A stretch of DNA of 64,000 nucleotides. It comes from Massilia sp. Root351. Lineage in GTDB: Bacteria; Pseudomonadota; Gammaproteobacteria; Burkholderiales; Burkholderiaceae_D. Location of the stretch: assembly GCF_001425045.1 (NCBI RefSeq), contig NZ_LMDJ01000001.1, forward strand, positions 993,859 through 1,057,858, in the 5' to 3' direction. Shown piece by piece: positions 35,301-41,651 of the stretch. Position 1 is the first letter of the stretch, and the number at the start of each line of letters is the position of its first letter. The translations under genes were made by a program, and so were the position numbers. The notes under the pieces are model-generated. The model had not been told where the DNA came from, ran no database searches, and saw only the letters and a program-made list of their open reading frames with translations.

Positions 35301-35373
35301 CGGGACGGTGCTGACGCTGGTGTTCCTGCCGGCCATGTATTCGATCTGGTTCAAGATCCGCCCGGCCCAATAA
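32314..35373 (+). CDS. RND-family efflux transporter, inner-membrane pump
   Basis: 1,019 residues, typical of HAE-type RND pumps. It is expected to have twelve membrane helices with two large periplasmic loops: TM1 around VTLFLICLISLAGLLSFF, the TM4 segment LGLLVDDAIIAIEMMVVKMEEG with the proton-relay Asp pair, and the second half with PLFPIMLAVTLLIIIFQVRS and ALSGILMRNTLILIGQ. It uses the proton gradient to expel drugs, dyes or lipophilic compounds; specificity is not predictable. The ATG overlaps the adaptor's stop codon. A bidirectional terminator ends the tetR-adaptor-pump region. Confidence 0.95.
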   Translation: MSAGRFNLSALAVRERSVTLFLICLISLAGLLSFFKLGRAEDPAFTVKVMTVVSAWPGATAQEMQDQVAEKIEKRLQELRWYDRAETYTRPGLAFTTLTLLDSTPPAEVPEQFYQARKKVGDEAAQLPAGVIGPMVNDEYSDVTFALYALKARGEAQRTLVRDAEALRQRLLHVPGVKKVNIVGEQSERIFVEFSHERLATLGVSPQEVFAALNSQNALTPAGSVETRGPQVFIRLDGAFDELQKIRDTPVVAQGRSLKLADIASVRRGYEDPATFMIRNGGEPALLLGVVMREGWNGLDLGRALEREVGAINAAMPLGMGLSKVTDQAVNISSAVDEFMVKFFVALLVVMLVSFLSMGWRVGIVVAAAVPLTLAAVFVVMAATGKNFDRITLGSLILGLGLLVDDAIIAIEMMVVKMEEGYSRLAASAYAWSHTAAPMLSGTLVTAVGFMPNGFARSTAGEYTSNMFWIVGIALIASWVVAVVFTPYLGVQLLPELKQVEGGHDALYNTPRYNRFRRLLARVITRKWLVAGAVVGLFVAAVLGMAAVKKQFFPISDRPEVLVEVQMPYGTAIAQTSAAAAKVEAWLARQAEAKIVTAYVGQGAPRFYMAMGPELPDPSFAKIVVRTDNQEQREALKMRLRQAIADGLANEARVRVTQLVFGPYSPFPVAYRVTGPDPDRLRGIAAEVQQLMEASPMMRTVNSDWGTRTPALHFTLQQERLQAVGLTSSAVAQQLQFLLSGVPLTTVREDIRTVQVVARSAGASRLDPARMADFTLTGAGGQRIPLSQVGTVEVRAEEPVMRRRDRMPTITVRGDIADGLQPPDVSSAITRQLQPIMDRLPAGYRIEQAGSIEESGKATAAMLPLFPIMLAVTLLIIIFQVRSISAMVMVFLTSPLGLIGVVPTLILFQQPFGINALVGLIALSGILMRNTLILIGQIHHNKQAGLDPFQAVVEATVQRSRPVILTALAAILAFIPLTHSVFWGTLAYTLIGGTFAGTVLTLVFLPAMYSIWFKIRPAQ

Positions 35374-35407
35374 AAAACCCCGCCGTATCGCTACGGCGGG
35401 GTTTTTT
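35372..35407. terminator. Bidirectional terminator between RND pump and TBDR array
   Basis: AAAAAACCCCGCCGTA (35372-35387) pairs perfectly over 16 bases with its complement at 35392-35407, around a TCGC loop. A- and T-tracts on the two sides let it serve both the pump gene (plus) and the receptor ending at 35422 (minus). Confidence 0.95.
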
Positions 35408-35421
35408 TCAGCGGCTACGGA

Positions 35422-38205
35422 TTACTTGAAGGTGTAGCCTGCCGACACGTACACAAAGCGGCCGCGCGGGTCGTATTGGTTGATGTCGTAGCCGGCCTGG
35501 AACTGGTTCGACACTGGCACGAACACGCCAGGCTGCTTGTCGAACAGGTTGCGTACGCCTGCGCTCAGCACCAGCGATTTCCAGCCTTTCCACGTCACGT
35601 TGGTGTCGTAGGTGGTCATGGCGCCGATGAAGTTGCGCTGGCCGTCGCCTTGGCGGAAGCCGGTTTCATAGCCGGAAGCGAAGTTCTGGGTCAGCGAGAT
35701 GGCCAGAGGGCCCTGGGTCCAGGTGCCGCTCAGGGCATGACGCCAGCGCAGTACCACGCCGCCGTCCTGCGCGCCCAGTACCGGGTCGCCGTTCTTGTCT
35801 ACCAGGGTGCCAACTTTGTGCGACAGGGTGCCGCCCGGGCTGGTCTGGTCGAACTTGTCCATGTAGGTACCGTTCAACGTGGTGTCGAAGCGGCCGAACG
35901 CGGTGTTCTGGCGGAACTGGGCGAACACGTCGAAGCCTTCGACGGTGGCGTTGCCGGTGTTGGCCAGGGTGGTGTAGATCAGGTCAACATCGTTGCCCTG
36001 CAGTTTCACCAGGTTGGCGTAAGCCGAGTCGCCGCGGCGGAAGCCGGACACCACTTCCTGTGCCGACGGGGTGGCCAGGATGTCGGATACCTTGATCTTG
36101 AACCAGTCCACGCCGAAGGTGAAGCTGTCGGCTGGCGACAGGACGATACCGATCGAACGCTGCTGCGATTCTTCCGGCTTCAGGTTAGGGTTGCCGCCGG
36201 ATACGGCGTTAACTTGCAGCTGGGACTGGCCGGTTGCCGGATCGTTGAAGGTCTCCGACGAGCCGGTGGTCTGTGGTTGCCACAGGTCGCTCAGGGTAGG
36301 GGCGCGGAAGCCCGAACCTGCCGACGCGCGTACCAGCACCGACTTCAGTGGCTGCCAGCGGCCGTTCACTTTGTAGTTGTTGGTGCTGCCGACGTCGTTG
36401 TAGTCGTCGCGGCGCAGGGCGACGCCCAGGTCCAGGGTCTTGGTCAGCGGCAGGTTGCCTTCGGCGAACACCGAGTTGATGGTGCGCGACTTGTTCACAG
36501 GAGGTACGCTGCCGCCCAGGCCGGCGATGTCGCCGGTTTCCAGCGCAGGGCTAGGGGTGGTGTGGAACTTGTCCTTGCGCGACTGGATGCCGGCCGCGTA
36601 TTGCGGGGTCAGGCCCATGAATTGCGGCAGTTCGCCGGCGATCTTGGCGTCGAAGGTGTTGCTGGTCGACTTGCCGGTCAGCGTGTCGCCCGAGTACTGG
36701 GCGGTTTTCAGCTTGTCAGCCAGCGCGCCGGTCTGCACCGCGCCTGGCGCCCATGGGTTCCAGTTGTTGGCAGGATCGTTGATGATCTTGGCGTACGCCA
36801 CTTGCGAGAAGTAGCCGGCCGGCACGGTGCCGTGGATCTTGCTCTCGTTGGTAGCCAACGCCACTTCGTAGTCCTGGCCCCATACGGTGCCTTTCGAACC
36901 CAGTACCAGGCGCGACTGCTTGGCTTCGTCGACGCTGGTGCGGTTGCCGAAGTCGAATACGCGGCTGGTGATGGCCAGCGGCTTGCCGATCAGGCTGGTG
37001 AAGCCGTATTTGTTCAGGTAAGGCACGGCGATCGACTGGTATACCGGGTTGCTTGGGTACAGCAGCAGCGCTGGGTGCACGCCTTGCTTGGCGAACTCGC
37101 CGTCGGTTTCCAGGAAGGAGCGGCGTACCGGGCTGCCCTGGAAGCTCTGGGTCACGGTGGACTCGGAGTACAGTGCGTCGGCGAACAGTTCGTGGTTGGC
37201 GTTGATCTTGAACGCGCCGTTGGCGGTCAGGTTTTTCAGTTCGCGCTGAGGAATCAGGCCCACGAAGGCGGCGCTGTCGAAGGCGCAGTATGGCGTGTTC
37301 TTCGAGGTGTTGGTCGCGTTCTTGTACATCAGGATGGAATCGCACTTGCCCTGGTCGGCCAGCGGGTTGCCGTAGCCGGTGCCTGGCGCATTGCCGAAAC
37401 CTGGCAGACGGTCGTTCGGATAGGTGCCCGGTACGATGCCGCCCTCGATGTTGCCCTGGCCGGTTGCGCCGGAAGCGTAATAAGGCAGGTTGTTGCCGGT
37501 GGCCGCGTAAGCGCGGTCGGCCGCTTTCAGCAGTTTTTCTTTTTCGTACGAAGCCGACACCACGACGGAGAAGCCGTCGGTGCTCATGTCGCCCAGGCCG
37601 CCGGTGATCGACGCCTTGGTGTTCTGGCCGCCGCCGCTTTCGCTAGGCGAACCGTAGCCAGCGGTGACTTCCACGCCTTTGAAGGATTTGGAGAGGATGA
37701 AGTTGACCACGCCGGCCACTGCGTCCGAACCGTACACGCCCGATGCGCCGTCTTTCAGCACTTCGACGCGCTCGATGGCTGCCAGCGGAATGACGTTGAC
37801 GTTGACCGCTGCGCCGCCACCGCCGGCGAAGGCGGCCAGGCGGCGGCCGTTCACCAGTACCAGGGTGCGCTCGTCGCCCAGGCCGCGCAGGGAGATCGAG
37901 GACATGCCGTAGGTGGAGCTGCCGGCGCCGGTCGAGTTCTGGGTCGAACCGGACGAGGACAGGGCCGAGATCGAGGTCAGCAGTTCTTGCGTACTGGTGG
38001 CGCCGGTGCGGGAGATTTCTGCCTTGGTCATTACCTGCACTGGCAGGGCGGTTTCGGCGTCCACACGCTTTAGCGAGGAACCGGTGATTTCAACGCGCTG
38101 GATGGTTTCCGGTGCGGATTGGGCCTGGGCGGCATGCATGCCCAGCACCAGACCACCGGCGCAGATCAGGCGTACCGAACGGGACAAAACAGTTTCCTTC
38201 ATCAT
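35422..38205 (-). CDS. TonB-dependent receptor (array member 1)
   Basis: 927 residues. Leader MMKETVLSRSVRLICAGG, cleavage after AQA; ribosome site CTTGGGAGT upstream. Plug: IQRVEITGSSLKRVDAETALPVQV, SSISLRGLGDERTLVLVNGRR, ERVEVLKDGASGVYGSDAVAGVVNFIL. Barrel: FRAPTLSDLWQ, LFDKQPGVFVPVSNQFQAGYD. The protein ends SAGYTFK, so the usual terminal aromatic residue of the beta-signal is next to last. Codons look less GC-biased than in the neighbours, which might mean a different history or expression level (impression, not measured). It groups with the receptors at 12990 and 38677. Its promoter and 5' leader match those of the 38677 receptor. Ligand unknown. Confidence 0.95.
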   Translation of the reverse strand: MMKETVLSRSVRLICAGGLVLGMHAAQAQSAPETIQRVEITGSSLKRVDAETALPVQVMTKAEISRTGATSTQELLTSISALSSSGSTQNSTGAGSSTYGMSSISLRGLGDERTLVLVNGRRLAAFAGGGGAAVNVNVIPLAAIERVEVLKDGASGVYGSDAVAGVVNFILSKSFKGVEVTAGYGSPSESGGGQNTKASITGGLGDMSTDGFSVVVSASYEKEKLLKAADRAYAATGNNLPYYASGATGQGNIEGGIVPGTYPNDRLPGFGNAPGTGYGNPLADQGKCDSILMYKNATNTSKNTPYCAFDSAAFVGLIPQRELKNLTANGAFKINANHELFADALYSESTVTQSFQGSPVRRSFLETDGEFAKQGVHPALLLYPSNPVYQSIAVPYLNKYGFTSLIGKPLAITSRVFDFGNRTSVDEAKQSRLVLGSKGTVWGQDYEVALATNESKIHGTVPAGYFSQVAYAKIINDPANNWNPWAPGAVQTGALADKLKTAQYSGDTLTGKSTSNTFDAKIAGELPQFMGLTPQYAAGIQSRKDKFHTTPSPALETGDIAGLGGSVPPVNKSRTINSVFAEGNLPLTKTLDLGVALRRDDYNDVGSTNNYKVNGRWQPLKSVLVRASAGSGFRAPTLSDLWQPQTTGSSETFNDPATGQSQLQVNAVSGGNPNLKPEESQQRSIGIVLSPADSFTFGVDWFKIKVSDILATPSAQEVVSGFRRGDSAYANLVKLQGNDVDLIYTTLANTGNATVEGFDVFAQFRQNTAFGRFDTTLNGTYMDKFDQTSPGGTLSHKVGTLVDKNGDPVLGAQDGGVVLRWRHALSGTWTQGPLAISLTQNFASGYETGFRQGDGQRNFIGAMTTYDTNVTWKGWKSLVLSAGVRNLFDKQPGVFVPVSNQFQAGYDINQYDPRGRFVYVSAGYTFK

Positions 38206-38676
38206 TTAACTACTCCCAAGATGTACTACTTAGTGAAACGGCGTCTACGGCCGAGTTGAAAGATTTCTTATCTTTTCGACAATGCAGGCGGCTCGCCATT
38301 GATAAATGGCAAAGGTTAGCCAGTGGCTCATGTAATCATCTAGACAACGTGGTGTCAACGTGAAAAATTTGTGGTTTTTGGTGATTTTCCAGTTTTCCGC
38401 ACGGTACGATAGTCCACGGCGATCCCGGCGGAACAGCGATGTTGGCGGCAAATATGGCTAAAAATCGCGGAACTTGCTGCCAAGATTGGGAACTATGTAA
38501 AAAATGGTAAAGAAGCGGAAAGCCGGTGTTTCATTGTTTACGACGAATAGTAAATAATGTAACCAGGCAAAGAAATGTCACCTTTTTGCTACAAAACGAT
38601 ACGTTGCGCTACAAAGCGATACCGCCGGCGTGAGCCGGCGGTGGAGCAGATGCAACAGATGGAACAGGCTGGGCGG
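38206..38676. other. 471-base intergenic region with TBDR promoter
   Basis: AT-rich compared with the genes. It holds the minus-strand promoter of array member 1 (next entry), and near its right end two imperfect copies of CTACAAAaCGATAC (38589-38602 and 38609-38622, period 20), then a GC stem ACCGCCGGC/GCCGGCGGT (38621-38642) that may end array member 2 but lacks a T-run. I see no gene in 38360-38588. Confidence 0.6.
38330..38358 (-). promoter_or_regulatory. Promoter of TBDR array member 1
   Basis: Minus strand: TTGACA (38358-38353), 17 bases, TTACAT (38335-38330). The same two hexamers with the same spacing stand in front of array member 2. Leader to the start codon about 125 bases. Confidence 0.68.
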
Positions 38677-41352
38677 TTAGAAGGTGTAGCTGCCGCGCAG
38701 GTAGATGGCGCGGCCGACCGCGTCGGTGTAGCGTGGGTCGTAGCCCTTCTGGAACAGCGTGCCCTGGTTGGAGAACGGCGGGTCTTTGTCGAGCAGGTTT
38801 TTCACGCCGGCCGTCAGGACCAGGCCCTTGATGCCGCTGTAGCTGGCGGTCAGGTTCCACAGGCTATAGGACGGCACTTCGTTCCGGAACTGGGGTTCCA
38901 TGTCCAGGTTCTGGTCGGTGTAGCCGCTCTTGAACGATTGCGCCAGCGTGGCGCTCCACACGCCCATGCGCCAGTTCAGCGACGCGTTGTGCTTCCAGCG
39001 GAACACCGGATTGTTGGCGGCATAGCGGCCCACGTTCTGGGTGTACGGGCCTTCGCGCTCGTCCTGGTATTCGTACTTGTGGACATAGGTCCCATCCAGC
39101 GCGAAGGTGAAGTTGCCGTAGGCGGTGCCGCCCGAGCGCAGCGTCAGCGACAGGTCGATACCGTCGGTGTTGACCTTGCCCAGGTTTTCCTTCAGGTCCA
39201 GGATGGCGAACGGCGAGCCGTCCGGGTTGCGCAGGAAGCGGTCCTTGTACTTGGTGTAGTTGCCGTAGATAACTTCCTCGGGCAGCGCATTGATCTTGTC
39301 CTTCAGCTTGATGTTCCAGTAATCCAGCGCCAGGGTCGCTTGCGGGATCGGTTCGATAACGATGCCGGCGGCGAAGGTGCGCGATTCTTCCGGGCTCAGG
39401 TCCGGATTGCCGCCCTGCAGCTTGAACTGTTGCAGATCGCAGTCGCGCAGCGGGTTGGTGATCGGGTTGGACGACGGTACGCCGCCCGGGCACAGGATAG
39501 GATCGTTGTAGGAGTTGTTGGTGTCGTTCTTCGAGCGCGGCGCGTTCTTCTCGAACAGCGTCGGCGCGCGGAAGCCGGTCGAGGCTGAGCCGCGCAGCAG
39601 CACCTCCTTGGTGGGCTGGTAGCGCAGGCCCAGTTTCGGGTTGGTGGTGTTGCCGGCGTCGCTGTAGTCGTCGAAGCGGGTGGCCAGCTGCACTTCCAGG
39701 TCCTTGATCAGTGGCAAGCTCAATTCGCCGAACACGGCCTTGATGGTGCGCGAACCCGAGGTCGACTGCGAACCGGACAGGCCGGAGCTGGCGGCCTGGC
39801 CGGCGATGTCGCGGTTCACGAAGAAGTCCGCCTCTTCGCGGCGCAGTTCACCGCCGAAAGCCACGGCCGCCTTGCCGCCTGCCAGGTCCCACAGCTCGCG
39901 GCTGGCTTTGAAGTCGATGCCGGTGTTGCGGGTTTTGCCGTCCTGTACCTTGCCGCGCAGCGCCACGCTGTCCAGGTAGGCCTTGCCTGCCGCGTCCTGC
40001 TTGCCGAACGGGTTCAGGATGCCGTTGGTGACGCCGGCTGCGAACGATTCGTCGCGCACATAGCCGCCGGTGAACCATTCCTCCGAGCGGCTCTCCGACA
40101 GGGTGAAGCCGGTTTTGTATTCCCAGCCGCGCAGCACGCCTTCCACGCCGATGCTGAGGCGGTCGGCCGCGCCCAGCGAATTGATTTCGCGCTGGCCCGC
40201 CTCGGTCGGCCGCCAGTTGACCGACAGGGGCTGGCCGGACAGGCCGGCCATGGCCGGTACGCCGCCACCCGGGTTGCCCGGGTAATATTTGCTGGTTTTC
40301 GGCAAGATCAGGCCGGTCTGCGGCGGCGGCGCGGTGTGCGACAGCACGTCGTTCTCGGCGTGCAGGTATTCGATGGTGGCCTGGTGGTCGTTGTTGATCT
40401 TGAAGGTGGCCTTGCCGAAGAAGGCGGTCTGCTTCTGGGCCGGCAAGTTGTCGATCAGGCGCGTGTAGTCCTGGCGGCAGGTGCCGCCGCCGCCGATCGG
40501 CAGCGAGTAGGGCTGGTCGCAGCCGCCGGCGCGGCCAGGGTTGCCGGTGATGTTGGAGCCCGGGTCGAAGAAGTTGCCGGGGAAGGTGGTGCCGGAAGTC
40601 AGGTTCAGGCCGCGCTCGGGGATCACGCCGGTCTTGGAGAATTCGCGCTGCTGCGAGGTCAGGATGTCGAGCTTGTGGTAGTCGAACACGCCGAAGACGT
40701 TGTAGCCGTCCTGGTCCAGGTTGCCGAAGCCGGACGAGATGTTGACGCGCTTTTCGTCGGCGCCGGGGGCGCGCGGCAGCAGGGCCTCGGCGGTGATGGT
40801 GGTGGTTTGCACCGAGCGTTTGGTGATGAAGTTGATCACGCCGCCGATGGCGTCGGTGCCGTAGATGGCCGAGGCGCCGTCGCGCAGCACTTCGACGCGC
40901 TCGAGCGCGCTGACCGGGATGATGTTCAGGTCGACGCTGGCGCCGTCGTACGGGTGGTTGGCGATGCGGCGCCCGTTCAGCAGCACCAGCGTCTTGTCGC
41001 TGCCCAGGCCGCGCAGGTCGGCGCTGGACTGGCCGCCGGTGGGCAGGCCGGAGCTGTTGCCGCCGACCACGTTGCCGGCGCCGAAGCTGGAACTGTTGGA
41101 GGGGATCCGGTCCAGCACTTCCTGGGCCGTGGTCAAGCCTTGCTTGGCGAAGTCTTCGGCCTTGAACACCGTCAGCGGATTGGCCGTTTCCGATACCAGC
41201 CGCTTGATCGACGAGCCGGTCACTTCCACGCGCTGCATCGGCTGGCTGCTGTCCTGCGCCGAGGCGGCCTGGTTGGCCAGGCCCAGGCTCAGGCCCAGTC
41301 CGGCGGCGCACAGCAGGCGCACCGAGCGCGCGATTGTCGTTTCTTTCATCAT
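38677..41352 (-). CDS. TonB-dependent receptor (array member 2)
   Basis: 891 residues from the ATG at 41352; the frame is open 42 codons upstream, but that part covers the promoter leader, and TTTTGGGAGT is the ribosome site for 41352. Leader MMKETTIARSVRLLCAAG, cleavage after ASA. Plug: MQRVEVTGSSIKRLVSETANPLTVF, SSADLRGLGSDKTLVLLNGRR, ERVEVLRDGASAIYGTDAIGGVINFIT. Barrel: FRAPTLFEKNA, NLLDKDPPFSNQGTLFQKGYDPRYTD; ends GSYTF. The similarity of its ends to the receptors at 12990 and 35422 marks them as one subfamily. Two Cys pairs (GGCDQPY/GGTCRQD and LCPGG/DCDLQ) are probable disulfides. Ligand unknown. Confidence 0.95.
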   Translation of the reverse strand: MMKETTIARSVRLLCAAGLGLSLGLANQAASAQDSSQPMQRVEVTGSSIKRLVSETANPLTVFKAEDFAKQGLTTAQEVLDRIPSNSSSFGAGNVVGGNSSGLPTGGQSSADLRGLGSDKTLVLLNGRRIANHPYDGASVDLNIIPVSALERVEVLRDGASAIYGTDAIGGVINFITKRSVQTTTITAEALLPRAPGADEKRVNISSGFGNLDQDGYNVFGVFDYHKLDILTSQQREFSKTGVIPERGLNLTSGTTFPGNFFDPGSNITGNPGRAGGCDQPYSLPIGGGGTCRQDYTRLIDNLPAQKQTAFFGKATFKINNDHQATIEYLHAENDVLSHTAPPPQTGLILPKTSKYYPGNPGGGVPAMAGLSGQPLSVNWRPTEAGQREINSLGAADRLSIGVEGVLRGWEYKTGFTLSESRSEEWFTGGYVRDESFAAGVTNGILNPFGKQDAAGKAYLDSVALRGKVQDGKTRNTGIDFKASRELWDLAGGKAAVAFGGELRREEADFFVNRDIAGQAASSGLSGSQSTSGSRTIKAVFGELSLPLIKDLEVQLATRFDDYSDAGNTTNPKLGLRYQPTKEVLLRGSASTGFRAPTLFEKNAPRSKNDTNNSYNDPILCPGGVPSSNPITNPLRDCDLQQFKLQGGNPDLSPEESRTFAAGIVIEPIPQATLALDYWNIKLKDKINALPEEVIYGNYTKYKDRFLRNPDGSPFAILDLKENLGKVNTDGIDLSLTLRSGGTAYGNFTFALDGTYVHKYEYQDEREGPYTQNVGRYAANNPVFRWKHNASLNWRMGVWSATLAQSFKSGYTDQNLDMEPQFRNEVPSYSLWNLTASYSGIKGLVLTAGVKNLLDKDPPFSNQGTLFQKGYDPRYTDAVGRAIYLRGSYTF

Positions 41353-41468
41353 TGCCCAAAACTCCCAAAAGAACATCGTTGTACATGTTATGGGCCGGTC
41401 CGCGCCGGATAGGCGCGTGGCCCTCGTATGGCAATTCTCTGAAGAAATGTTAATCTTCAAGCACAGAG

Positions 41469-41497
41469 ATGTAACCACCGCCGGTTACCCATGTCAA
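41469..41497 (-). promoter_or_regulatory. Promoter of TBDR array member 2 with internal inverted repeat
   Basis: Minus strand: TTGACA (41497-41492), 17 bases, TTACAT (41474-41469). GTAACC (41471-41476) and GGTTAC (41483-41488), separated by ACCGCC, form an inverted repeat overlapping the -10, a likely operator. Confidence 0.68.
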
Positions 41498-41576
41498 TAA
41501 TGAAAGATTGTGTGTCAGCTTATTACAACGTGTCACGAATCACGCTGGGCAAGCGCGCGGTTTTGTGCAGGCGAAC

Positions 41577-41605
41577 AAAAAGGGCGATGATCGCTCATCG
41601 CCCTT
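41577..41605 (-). terminator. Terminator of TBDR array member 3
   Basis: GGGCGATGA (41582-41590) with TCATCGCCC (41595-41603), loop TCGC, then five T on the minus strand (41581-41577). The design is nearly the same as the terminators at 44735-44771 and 47936-47968. Confidence 0.88.
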
Positions 41606-41651
41606 AGTCGGGAGTTAGGTGGAGTTTGCCGTCAGAAGACGGCCGATCCGC

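Noticed and set aside
38245..38451. Short minus-strand frame of 68 codons upstream of TBDR array member 1
   Set aside because: Contains the TTGACA/TTACAT promoter; no ribosome site and no resemblance to a known small protein.
38589..38622. Two 14-base near-identical direct repeats as a possible CRISPR or iteron
   Set aside because: Only two copies with a 20-base period; too short and too few for either.
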